Source: JBJGXI01 sp045635475 (GTDB lineage Bacteria > Bacillota > Bacilli > Bacillales > Amphibacillaceae). From it: a DNA stretch of 64,000 nucleotides. Made by a program: the position numbers and the translations under genes. The notes under the pieces are model-generated. The model made no database searches. It saw only the letters and a program-made list of their open reading frames with translations, and was not told the DNA's origin. Below are positions 38,071 through 49,897 of the stretch, piece by piece. Within the stretch, counting starts at the first letter, position 1, and every line of letters starts with the position of its first letter. The stretch covers positions 1 through 64,000 of the forward strand of contig NZ_JBJGXI010000031.1 in the NCBI RefSeq assembly GCF_045635475.1, written 5' to 3'.

Positions 38071-39180
38071 ATGCAGTATCTTATTCAATTTCAAATTAAT
38101 ATCTTCGCATTAATGATTTTGATAGTACTCTATCTGTTTATTAGAATGAGATCAAAAATAAAAAGTTTTGGTAAAATGCTACTAAGGATGATTTTGATAG
38201 CAAGTACAGTTGCAATCATAATAGAACCTTTAACTTGGATATTTGATGGGATGCAATTTGCTGGTGCATTTTTACTTGAGTATGTTAGTAATTTTATATT
38301 GTTTATGATGGGACCTCTGTTGGGTGGATTAATGTTAGCATATGTTGATTATTGTATTTTTAAAGATCTAAAACGGATATTGAAGAGAAGGTTTTATCAG
38401 GATGTAAGTATTCTTACATTTGCTGTCTTAATTGTTAATATATTTTATCCGTTTTATTTTCAAGTAAATCCAGTTACGAACAGTTTTAGTAGTGGAGAGT
38501 ATAAATGGATTCATTATGTAACGCTCGCAAGTCTATATATCTACATGTTAATCTTTTTAATAAAGAATAGAAAAAGAACTAAGCTTTATATTGTGAGTAT
38601 ATTTGTATTATTTTTTATGCTACCTATAATTGGGATGTTAGTTCAGTTAATTGACTCAAAATTATATTTTTCATGGACATTCATTGTATTGGGGATTTTG
38701 GTAGCGTATGTTTTTCTAGAAACTTCATCGACTGAGGTAGACTATCTAACCAAAGTATACAATCGACATAGTTATGAATCATATTTAAAACACCTAATTG
38801 AAACGGATAAAAAGTTTGCCGCAATCTTTATTGATTTAGATAAATTTAAAGATATAAATGATCAATATGGTCACGACATTGGAGATCAAGTACTGATAGT
38901 GTTTGCTCAAGTTTTGGGGAAAGTGTTTCATCCTAATTCTCTAGTTTTCAGACTTGGGGGAGATGAATTTATTGTCGTGGTGGAATCTACGAATACAAAT
39001 GCGGAGTACTATATCTCCCAAATTCAAACGCATCTAGAAGATAATCCTTTAACGTATATCAATCAACTTAGATTTAGTTATGGGTACCAACAATATTCAG
39101 AAAAAATGACCGTCGATGAATTATACATTAAAGTAGACAAAGAAATGTATGCACGCAAACATGCGAACAGAATAGGGTGA
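38071..39180 (+). CDS. Membrane diguanylate cyclase (GGDEF)
   Basis: This 369-residue protein has six or so membrane helices in residues 1-210 and a GGDEF domain from about 217 to the end. The active site RLGGDEF is intact (296-300). The upstream DLDKFKDINDQYGHDIGDQ metal/substrate motif is present, so c-di-GMP synthesis is expected. The upstream RxxD inhibitory site is not clear. ATG 38071 follows TGGAGGA at 38057-38063 and replaces ATG 38053. No EAL domain is attached. Confidence 0.88.
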   Translation: MQYLIQFQINIFALMILIVLYLFIRMRSKIKSFGKMLLRMILIASTVAIIIEPLTWIFDGMQFAGAFLLEYVSNFILFMMGPLLGGLMLAYVDYCIFKDLKRILKRRFYQDVSILTFAVLIVNIFYPFYFQVNPVTNSFSSGEYKWIHYVTLASLYIYMLIFLIKNRKRTKLYIVSIFVLFFMLPIIGMLVQLIDSKLYFSWTFIVLGILVAYVFLETSSTEVDYLTKVYNRHSYESYLKHLIETDKKFAAIFIDLDKFKDINDQYGHDIGDQVLIVFAQVLGKVFHPNSLVFRLGGDEFIVVVESTNTNAEYYISQIQTHLEDNPLTYINQLRFSYGYQQYSEKMTVDELYIKVDKEMYARKHANRIG

Positions 39181-39526
39181 AGGTTGATGTCACCTACTTT
39201 AATAGATCCTAACATAATACCCTCCTTAGGAACGTGGGGGCAGGTTAATTGTCCCATCCTGGAAGCATAACAGATGCCAATAAGCAGGAAGCACAACTAT
39301 TGCAAAATTAGTGGCAGGACATTTATCTTCATCATTTACTTCCCGATACTCGGTACTTTAAATAGTTTATTTTAGTGGCACGAGAAACCTGACCCCATGT
39401 TCCCCTCAACTTTGTCAAGAAATCCTGTTATACTAAATAGGTAGTGATTGGGGACAGGTACTCTATTCAAAAAACTACCTAGCCATCATTCACCTAATAG
39501 TCATACCTGAACAAGGAGAGAACGTT
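39181..39526. other. 346-bp intergenic region
   Basis: There is no gene here. ACCTGACCCC near 39388 and GGGGACAGGT near 39453 form loose inverted arms of a GGGGACAGGT-type repeat. The sequences TTGTCA and TATACT are only 11 bases apart, too close for a standard promoter. Confidence 0.45.
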
Positions 39527-41062
39527 ATGAATGTACCATGGAAAGTAATCATCGTTGATGACGAGATGCTTATTAGGCAAGGAATTATTAATTACATCAA
39601 TTGGGAGGAAGAAGGTTTTCAAATTATTGGAGAAGCTGGAAATGGAAATGAAGCCCTCCAATTAATTGATCAGAATCTACCTCACATTATTATTACCGAT
39701 GTCGTCATGCCGGGCATGGATGGTATCGAATTAGTGAAGCAGGTTAAAGATAAATACCCTTCGATTGAAATAGTAGTGTTAAGTAGCTTTGAGGATTTCG
39801 ATTATGTTCGTTCAACTTTTCAGAGTGGTGTTGCTGATTATATATTAAAGCCAAAGCTTAATGGAGAAGAGCTAATTAAAACGTTGCGCAAAATTGTACC
39901 TACCGAAATTCTTAATAATGAAACAAACAATAGTCCAGCTTCCGTAGAAGAACTTTTGCAAAAAAGTATTAAAGGTTATGCATTAATGAACGGTGAAAGC
40001 GCACTTACAGATGCTTTTCCATACAGCCAATTTAGTTTAGTAGCTGTTCACGATAACAATGAAAAAGAAAATGTCTTAACTTACCAGGAAATAGTTGATC
40101 AATTTAACAAACATATAGAGCAAATTGAGATGTATCCAATTATAGTCGATGAAAACGATGTCACTTTTATTCTAAATTTTGAGCCAAGCCAGCTCCCGTT
40201 AATCAAGGAAACAGTTGCTGAATCGGAAAATCATTACAATGATCTTGATTACGAGTGTGCATGGATAATGACGAGGCCATTTGGATTAATCCGCGAATTA
40301 AAAGAGATATATGATGAAGATCTGCTAAGAATGAGAAATTATTTCTTTTATTTACAAGATAGAAAAGTATTGTTGTACGATGATTTGCCAGAAGTACCTG
40401 ACAATGGCAGCACTTTTGATTTGAATCAATTTATTGATTTTTTTAAACAAAAGCATTTTAGTATTGCCACTCAGTATTTAGCTGACCATGTTGAATCCTT
40501 AGCGACTAATTATACAAAAGATATATACGAATTTAAATCATGGTTGGAAAACGTTATCTTCAACATTGTTGTATTATTAGGAAATATGAAATACGATACG
40601 ACGGAGCTTGAAGCTAAGAAATATGATTACTTCACAAGTATTAATGAAGCGAAACATGCAATTATTGCAGTCAATCTTTTCAATGATTTCTTATCAGAGG
40701 TTAAAAAAATTGTTTTAGCCGAAAAAGAGGACCAACCAACGAACATGCAATTATTATTGCAGTATATTGAAGATCATTATACAGAGCCACTTTCCTTAAA
40801 AACTTTAGCGGATCATTTTCACTTTAATGCATCGTATCTATCTAGTTATTTTAGTGCGCACCATAAAGAAGGCTTTAGTGATTATTTGAATCAAGTGAGA
40901 ATTGATAAGGCCAAGTTTATTTTAAAATCTAGCACGACGCCAGTAGCGACAGTTAGTGAATTAGTTGGCTATTCAGATACTAGTTATTTTTGTAAAGTGT
41001 TTAAGCGTATGGAAGGGATGTCTCCTGGTAGCTATCGAAAAAAAGCTTCAGCACTGAATTGA
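39527..41062 (+). CDS. YesN-type AraC response regulator
   Basis: This 511-residue regulator has a receiver domain at 1-120, with Asp11/Asp12, phospho-acceptor Asp58 (TDVVMPGMDG) and Lys near 108 (YILKPK). A variable middle region follows. An AraC-type double helix-turn-helix occupies about 405-511 (SLKTLADHFHFNASYLS, VSELVGYSDTSYFCKVFKR, PGSYRKK). It pairs with the histidine kinase 10 bases downstream and probably activates the sugar importer genes that follow. Confidence 0.92.
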   Translation: MNVPWKVIIVDDEMLIRQGIINYINWEEEGFQIIGEAGNGNEALQLIDQNLPHIIITDVVMPGMDGIELVKQVKDKYPSIEIVVLSSFEDFDYVRSTFQSGVADYILKPKLNGEELIKTLRKIVPTEILNNETNNSPASVEELLQKSIKGYALMNGESALTDAFPYSQFSLVAVHDNNEKENVLTYQEIVDQFNKHIEQIEMYPIIVDENDVTFILNFEPSQLPLIKETVAESENHYNDLDYECAWIMTRPFGLIRELKEIYDEDLLRMRNYFFYLQDRKVLLYDDLPEVPDNGSTFDLNQFIDFFKQKHFSIATQYLADHVESLATNYTKDIYEFKSWLENVIFNIVVLLGNMKYDTTELEAKKYDYFTSINEAKHAIIAVNLFNDFLSEVKKIVLAEKEDQPTNMQLLLQYIEDHYTEPLSLKTLADHFHFNASYLSSYFSAHHKEGFSDYLNQVRIDKAKFILKSSTTPVATVSELVGYSDTSYFCKVFKRMEGMSPGSYRKKASALN

Positions 41063-41072
41063 GGGAAATCCT

Positions 41073-42833
41073 ATGAAGAAATTACTCAAGATTATTCAAA
41101 ATAACAACTTGTTCGTCAAAATGTTTCTCGTAATGGTTATAAGCATCGTATCCGTATCAGTCTTAATAACTTTTAGCACGATCCGAATGTCTAGTAGTCT
41201 GTTTATGGAAACATTTAGTATTACCAATACAAAGGTGCTCAGCCAGATTAAACAACGTTTTGAAGCCTTCAACTATTCTGTTATTGTTACCGCTATCGAT
41301 GTACAAAATAATGGAACGATAAAAGATGTTTTAACACAAGAAGATGGAAATTCTGTACAGATGAACACATCGTTCTATGAGATTACCGAACAAATGGAAC
41401 GTATTTACTATGATAACCCTAACGATGCAAATATGATTTTGTTAGGAGCTAATTATCATTTATTTAACATGAAATATTCCAATTGGCCTATTTCAGCGGA
41501 AACATTAGTCAATCATCCGATGACAATTAAGACTAGAGATAATCCTAATGAAATACTTTATCAGTTTGATCAGTCAGAGGCAACGAATGGTATCCCAATG
41601 ATTGTAGCAACGAAAGCTCTTAGCGAAAGGTCGACAGGTAACATCTATGGATATTTATATGTGCCAATCCGTGAACAAAATGTAAGAGAATTTTATGAAG
41701 GCTATACGAGTCAGGGAAACAATGTGTTAGTGATGGATAGTCACGGCAAAATACTCTCCAGCAATCAACGCGAGCTAGTAGGTGATCATGCACTCGATCT
41801 TTTAACTTTTACGAGTGAAATAGAGGATAACAATCTAGAGCATAAAGAGGTAAATGTATTCAACAAAGACTATTTAATGTTATCAGAGTATTTACCAACC
41901 CTTGATTTATACATTATTAATTTGATAGACAATGATTTAGTAATCGACAATCTAGTTGATACAAGAGAAATAATATTAATAAGTATTGGAATAGTACTTT
42001 TAGCTGTGTTGGTTGTATTTATTATCTCAAGAAGAATGACGGTGTCTTTAAGTAGATTGATTAACCAAATTTCCAATATGGCTAGGTACGATTTTAGTAA
42101 GCCTGTGCAAGAGAAAGGCGGTTATGAAGCAAGAAAAATGGCGAGTGCGTTTAATTATATGCTTAATGAGCTGCACGAATATGTAAATATTTTAATGAAA
42201 ACACAGCAAAAACAACGAAAAGCAGAATTAGAAGCATTGCAATATCAAATCAACCCGCATTTTCTTTATAATACGCTAACATCGATTAAGTTTTTAGTGA
42301 AGGAAGGAAAAAAAGAAGCTGCTTTAGAGACGATTGATGCACTTATCCCTCTACTGCAAAATGCTTTAGGTAACGTGGATGAGACAATTACGGTTGAACA
42401 AGAGATTGTTAACATGAAAAACTATGTTCTCATTAATCAAACGAGATATGGAGATCGAATTAAAGTAAACTATCTCATTTCTCCAGATTGCTTGCAATAT
42501 TATTTACCAAAGCTTGTAATTCAGCCATTTATCGAAAATGCTTTCTTTCATGGTTTTACTGATAAAAAGCAAGGCCATATTCGCATATTGATCGCACAAA
42601 AGGATAATAATCTTGTTTGTGAAGTAATTGATACTGGTGATGGCATGAAAGTCGACAAGACAGAGAAGAAATTACCTTATCTAAAAGCGAAGCGACAATT
42701 ATTTAGTGGAATCGGTGTAAGAAACGTACATGAACGGATTCAATTATTATATGGCAAAGAATATGGTGTAGAAATAACAAGTGAATTAGGACAAGGAACG
42801 AAAGTGAAGATTACCTTGCCTTTAATCAAGTAA
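41073..42833 (+). CDS. YesM-type sensor histidine kinase
   Basis: This 586-residue membrane kinase has TM1 at about 16-36 and a large extracytoplasmic sensor (about 37-300). TM2 is at about 302-322, then HAMP and a His_kinase domain with phospho-acceptor His396 (QINPHFLYNTL). The ATP-binding region has QPFIENAFFHGF, DTGDGM and GIGVRNVHERIQLLYG. It probably senses a galactoside or the loaded binding protein. GAGGGAAA precedes ATG 41073. Confidence 0.92.
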   Translation: MKKLLKIIQNNNLFVKMFLVMVISIVSVSVLITFSTIRMSSSLFMETFSITNTKVLSQIKQRFEAFNYSVIVTAIDVQNNGTIKDVLTQEDGNSVQMNTSFYEITEQMERIYYDNPNDANMILLGANYHLFNMKYSNWPISAETLVNHPMTIKTRDNPNEILYQFDQSEATNGIPMIVATKALSERSTGNIYGYLYVPIREQNVREFYEGYTSQGNNVLVMDSHGKILSSNQRELVGDHALDLLTFTSEIEDNNLEHKEVNVFNKDYLMLSEYLPTLDLYIINLIDNDLVIDNLVDTREIILISIGIVLLAVLVVFIISRRMTVSLSRLINQISNMARYDFSKPVQEKGGYEARKMASAFNYMLNELHEYVNILMKTQQKQRKAELEALQYQINPHFLYNTLTSIKFLVKEGKKEAALETIDALIPLLQNALGNVDETITVEQEIVNMKNYVLINQTRYGDRIKVNYLISPDCLQYYLPKLVIQPFIENAFFHGFTDKKQGHIRILIAQKDNNLVCEVIDTGDGMKVDKTEKKLPYLKAKRQLFSGIGVRNVHERIQLLYGKEYGVEITSELGQGTKVKITLPLIK

Positions 42834-42879
42834 AACACTGCCACTCCGGTTAGAGATAACCGCAAAGTGGCAGTGTTTT
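42832..42879 (+). terminator. Terminator after the two-component operon
   Basis: AAAACACTGCCAC and GTGGCAGTGTTTT are perfect 13-bp arms overlapping the kinase stop codon, with an inner GGTTA/TAACC hairpin. The descending arm itself ends in TTTT. Confidence 0.8.
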
Positions 42880-43241
42880 GTCGTCTAGGCATGCATATAT
42901 GTGGTAAAAAGTCGTCTCTACTTAGAAAAAAAGTAATAACTTTAATGTATTTTTAACAAGATCCCGCTCATACTAATTCTGAGTTATTTGGTTGTGCAAA
43001 TGTGGGATGGGAATGGAATTAGCATAAAGCTAACAATATAACTATTTGAAATCTAAAAATATTACTATTTCTAAAGAAAATACAATTGTAATGATAGCGT
43101 TTCCAATAATCCCTAATAATAATCAAATTAATACCTAAATATTGTTCTAACAGTGTGTTTATATTCAATGTTATGATTAATCCAGGCGTTAAGATAACGC
43201 TTTCAAAACAACTCACAAAAATATAGAGGGGGTTTTTTCAG
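42880..43241 (+). promoter_or_regulatory. Upstream region of the importer operon with two cre-like sites
   Basis: ATGATAGCGTTTCCAA at 43091-43106 matches the CcpA cre consensus WTGNAANCGNWWNCAW with one mismatch. AAGATAACGCTTTCAA at 43191-43206 matches with two. The second lies 35 bases before the binding-protein start. Both suggest catabolite repression of the operon. I did not find a convincing sigma-A promoter pair. Confidence 0.45.
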
Positions 43242-44543
43242 ATGAAAAAACTATGGTTTTTAAGTTTAACTGTATTATTAATCGTTTTTCTAGCAGCGTG
43301 TAATGGTGGAGATACAGAAGAAAACAGTTCTAACTCAGGTGACGCTAACTCAGGTGATGAAACAACAAAAGTTACAGCGTGGGCATGGGATCCGAACTTT
43401 AACATTGCTGCACTTGAAATTGCAAATGAGCAATATGCAGGCGATGACGTTGAGTTAGAAATCGTTGAAAATGCACAAGATGATATTGTACAGAAATTAA
43501 ACACAGGTCTAAGCTCAGGTACAATGAATGGTATGCCTAACATTGTACTAATTGAAGACCAACGTGCTCAGAGTTTCTTACAAGCTTATCCAGATGCGTT
43601 CTTCCCAATTGGTGACTATTTCAATACAGAAGATTTCGCAGCGTACAAGCTTGAGCCAACTAGTTTTGATGGAAAGCAATATGGTTTACCGTTTGATACT
43701 GGTGTAACTGGCTTGTTCTACCGTACAGACTATCTTGAAGAAGCAGGATATACACATGATGATCTAGTTGACATTACGTGGGAAAGATATGTTGAAATTG
43801 GTAAAGATGTAAAAGAGAAGACAGGTCAAGATTTCATTTCTCTTGATCCAAATGATTTAGGGATTTTACGTGTTATGATGCAAACTGCCGGTGCTTGGTA
43901 TGTAGAAGAAGATGGTACAACTGTTAATCTTGAAGGAAATGAAGCGTTGATCCAAGCAATGGAAAACTATAAAGCGCTTATGGAAGCTGATATTGTAAAG
44001 GCTAACTCTGACTGGAGTCAATTCCTAGCTGCATTTAACAGTGGTGACGTTGCAACTGTTCCTGTTGGTAACTGGATTGCAGCAAGTATTGAAGCAGAAC
44101 CAACTCAATCTGGAAAATGGGCAGTAGCTCCAACTCCACGTTTGGACATCGAGGGCGCAGTACAATCATCGAACCAAGGTGGTAGCTCATGGTACGTACT
44201 AAATGTTGACGGTAAAGAAAAAGCTGCTGAATTCTTAGGCGAAACATTTGGTTCAAGTACTGAATTCTATGAAGAATTAGTTACTGAAGTTGGTGCAATT
44301 GGTACTTATAATCCTGCTGCTGAAACTGAAGCTTATGCTACTCCAAATGAATTCTTTGGTGGTCAGGCAATTGTAAAAGACTTCTCTGAATGGGCTGCTG
44401 ATGTTCCTCCTGTAAATATGGGATTACACACATATGCAATTGAGGATATCTTAGCTGCACAAATGCAAGAATACCTTAAAGGTAAGGCAATTGAAGATGT
44501 GCTTGCAGATGCTCAAGCTCAAGCAGAATCACAGCTACAATAA
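43242..44543 (+). CDS. Galactoside ABC transporter binding lipoprotein (GanS-like)
   Basis: This 433-residue family-1 solute-binding protein has lipobox LAAC and a Ser/Asn/Gly/Asp linker to about residue 45. It follows a two-component system and precedes two permeases and two beta-galactosidases, so galactan-derived oligosaccharides are the likely ligand. Features include PNIVLIEDQRAQSF, KQYGLPFDTGVTGLFYRTDYLEEAGY and VPVGNWIAASIEAEP. The strong GAGGGGG ribosome site fits high expression. GanS/CycB is the nearest B. subtilis counterpart by context. Confidence 0.88.
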   Translation: MKKLWFLSLTVLLIVFLAACNGGDTEENSSNSGDANSGDETTKVTAWAWDPNFNIAALEIANEQYAGDDVELEIVENAQDDIVQKLNTGLSSGTMNGMPNIVLIEDQRAQSFLQAYPDAFFPIGDYFNTEDFAAYKLEPTSFDGKQYGLPFDTGVTGLFYRTDYLEEAGYTHDDLVDITWERYVEIGKDVKEKTGQDFISLDPNDLGILRVMMQTAGAWYVEEDGTTVNLEGNEALIQAMENYKALMEADIVKANSDWSQFLAAFNSGDVATVPVGNWIAASIEAEPTQSGKWAVAPTPRLDIEGAVQSSNQGGSSWYVLNVDGKEKAAEFLGETFGSSTEFYEELVTEVGAIGTYNPAAETEAYATPNEFFGGQAIVKDFSEWAADVPPVNMGLHTYAIEDILAAQMQEYLKGKAIEDVLADAQAQAESQLQ

Positions 44544-44566
44544 TCTGTTAATGTAAATAATAAAAA

Positions 44567-44637
44567 CCTAAGGGAAAGCCTGGATCTGGATAAGTAGCAG
44601 TACGCCAATACAGAGCTATCCCTTAGGCTTTGTTTCT
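44567..44637 (+). terminator. Intra-operon stem-loop after the binding-protein gene
   Basis: CCTAAGGGA (44567-44575) and TCCCTTAGG (44619-44627) are perfect arms, extended inside by AGC/GCT after one mismatch. They are followed by a T-rich stretch. It may lower transcription into the permeases or protect the upstream message. Confidence 0.65.
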
Positions 44638-44796
44638 ATAAAAAACGTCTAGTTAATGACCTAAAAGAGAACCATCGGTAAGCTTGAATAAACATTTCAA
44701 GAAATAAGAGGGATTCTTTGAAAGTAATATACTTTAAGGAGAATTCTTTTCTTAGTAATGCCGAGTCTGTCTCATGAGTTAGGAGGAAATAGGAAC

Positions 44797-45720
44797 ATGA
44801 GTCAACTGACAAAAGGTGCGAATGTGGGATCCACAAACAAAAAGACATTAGTTCAACGTTTTAAAATGAGTTATATCGGCTGGTTGTTTATTGCGCTATC
44901 CGTAGTCGGTATTTCATTATTTTATTTTTACCCAATGGTTCAAGCATTTCTTCTATCTTTAAAATCCGGTATGGGTGCAAACCTTGAATTTGTGGGCCTA
45001 GACAACTACGCGAGGTTATTTAAAGATCCAACGTTTATCACAGCACTGACGAATACATTACTGTATTTGCTAATTCAAGTACCGGTAATGATTATTTTAG
45101 CATTAATCTTTTCTGTGCTATTAAATGATCCGACATTGAAATTTAAAGGTTTTTTCAGAACAGCCATCTTTTTACCGTGTGTAACATCTCTTGTTGCATA
45201 TGCAGTAATCTTTAAATACCTTTTTGGTGTTGACGGACTAGTTAACGAAGCATTAATGGGGTTACATGTAATTCCAGAGCCATTAAATTGGCTATCCGAT
45301 CCATTCTTAGCGAAAATCACAATCATTATAGCAATTACTTGGAGATGGACAGGTTATAACATGATCTTCTATCTTTCGGCATTACAGAACGTGGATAAGC
45401 AAATGTATGAAGCGGCAAAAATCGATGGCGCTTCAGCAATACAACAGTTCTTCTTTATTACGATTCCAATGTTAAAGCCAATAATCTTATTTACATCGAT
45501 TATTTCTACCATTGGTACACTACAATTATTTGATGAAGTTATGAACATTACGAGTGGTGGTCCAGGAAATGCGACACTTTCCATTTCCATGTACATTTAC
45601 AACCTATCGTTTGAATATACGCCAGACTTTGGATATGCAGCAACCGTATCTTACGTGATTGTTATCTTAGTTGTTATCCTCTCTTTAATTCAATTCAGAG
45701 TGGCAGGTGATAGAAATTGA
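44797..45720 (+). CDS. Sugar ABC transporter permease (MalF/GanP-like)
   Basis: This 307-residue permease has six membrane segments, starting GWLFIALSVVGISLFYFYP. It has the coupling motif MYEAAKIDGASAIQQFFFITIP toward the ATPase. ATG 44797 is chosen since AGGAGG at 44781 is well spaced. No ATPase is encoded nearby; a shared MsmX-type ATPase would be expected, as for GanPQ in B. subtilis. The next gene overlaps by three bases. Confidence 0.92.
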   Translation: MSQLTKGANVGSTNKKTLVQRFKMSYIGWLFIALSVVGISLFYFYPMVQAFLLSLKSGMGANLEFVGLDNYARLFKDPTFITALTNTLLYLLIQVPVMIILALIFSVLLNDPTLKFKGFFRTAIFLPCVTSLVAYAVIFKYLFGVDGLVNEALMGLHVIPEPLNWLSDPFLAKITIIIAITWRWTGYNMIFYLSALQNVDKQMYEAAKIDGASAIQQFFFITIPMLKPIILFTSIISTIGTLQLFDEVMNITSGGPGNATLSISMYIYNLSFEYTPDFGYAATVSYVIVILVVILSLIQFRVAGDRN

Positions 45721-46544
45721 AAAAGTTAAAAAGAGCAGCAACCTATATTTTCTTAAGTGCAGCAGCTTTCGTTTCTATTTTTCCATTTTTATGGATGCTC
45801 GTTAGTATGACAAATAAATCCGTGGATGTTACAGGAGGTCGTTTGTTACCAGGGACGCACTTATTTGAAAACTTGAGAGTACTTATTGAGCAAGTTGATA
45901 TTGGTAGCGCATTGATGAACTCCCTTATTATAGCGGTAATTACAACATTCTTAACGTTATTGATTGGTTCTTTAGCTGGTTATGGATTTGAGATCTATCG
46001 TTCACCGGGTAAGGATAAATTATTTGCGGTGCTACTATTATCAATGATGATTCCATTTGCAGCAATTATGATTCCGTTGTACCGTTTATTTGGTCAAATC
46101 TCCGGACCAGCTCCTTTTTTAGGTATCGATACGTTAGCAGCAGCATTAATGCCGACGATCATTACAGCATTCTTCATCTTTTTATTCCGTCAAAACACGA
46201 AAATGTTTGCGAAGGAATTGGTGGAAGCTGGAAGAATTGATGGTTTAAGTGAACTCGGAATCTTCTTCCGTATTTATGTACCAACAATGAAAACAACATA
46301 TGCAGCAGCGGCAATCATTGCATTTATGAATAGCTGGAATAACTATTTATGGCCGCTCGTTGTTTTGCAATCACCAGGCAAATTAACAATTCCATTGTTA
46401 ATTTCCAACCTAGGTGCTGGTTACACACCAGACTATGGTGTTATTATGACAGCGATTGTGATCGCAACACTACCTACCGCTATCGTGTTCTTCTTTATGC
46501 AGAAGCACTTCGTAGCAGGTATGATGGGCTCAGTAAAAGGATAA
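45717..46544 (+). CDS. Sugar ABC transporter permease (MalG/GanQ-like)
   Basis: This 275-residue second permease of the importer has six membrane segments. Its coupling motif is LVEAGRIDGLSELGIFFRIYVP, and the C-terminal end is KHFVAGMMGSVKG, typical of MalG types. TTG 45717 overlaps the stop of the first permease, which indicates coupled translation. Confidence 0.92.
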   Translation: MKKLKRAATYIFLSAAAFVSIFPFLWMLVSMTNKSVDVTGGRLLPGTHLFENLRVLIEQVDIGSALMNSLIIAVITTFLTLLIGSLAGYGFEIYRSPGKDKLFAVLLLSMMIPFAAIMIPLYRLFGQISGPAPFLGIDTLAAALMPTIITAFFIFLFRQNTKMFAKELVEAGRIDGLSELGIFFRIYVPTMKTTYAAAAIIAFMNSWNNYLWPLVVLQSPGKLTIPLLISNLGAGYTPDYGVIMTAIVIATLPTAIVFFFMQKHFVAGMMGSVKG

Positions 46545-46550
46545 TTCAGA

Positions 46551-46596
46551 GGGACGGTTCCCTTGTCTCAGGCGATATGGGACAAGTGAACCGTCC
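46551..46596 (+). repeat. Inverted repeat between permease and beta-galactosidase genes
   Basis: GGGACGGTTCCCTTGTC and GACAAGTGAACCGTCC pair almost perfectly around a 13-base loop, without a T run. GGGACGGTTC-type hairpins recur in Bacillaceae gaps as I recall. It could act as an RNA processing or stability element inside the operon. Confidence 0.65.
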
Positions 46597-46620
46597 TAAA
46601 TTGCATATTTGGAGGAATAG

Positions 46621-49746
<3,126 letters not shown>

Positions 49747-49762
49747 ACTATAAAAATTGAGA

Positions 49763-49790
49763 ATCTTCCTGATTTTTTTCACAGGAAGAT
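49763..49790 (+). terminator. Stem-loop after the first beta-galactosidase
   Basis: ATCTTCCTG and CAGGAAGAT form a 9-bp stem around a T-rich loop, with no T run after it. Its role as a terminator is uncertain. Confidence 0.45.
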
Positions 49791-49897
49791 ATCAAGTAGT
49801 ATTCAGGTAATTTTTTATGTACCAGTGATTTAAACGTATCAGTAATTGTGAAAATAGTAAGGAAAAGATAATATTTACTACAGAAAGAGTGATTAGC

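Noticed and set aside
39412..39434. Promoter from TTGTCA and TATACT
   Set aside because: The spacing is 11 bases; a sigma-A promoter needs about 17.
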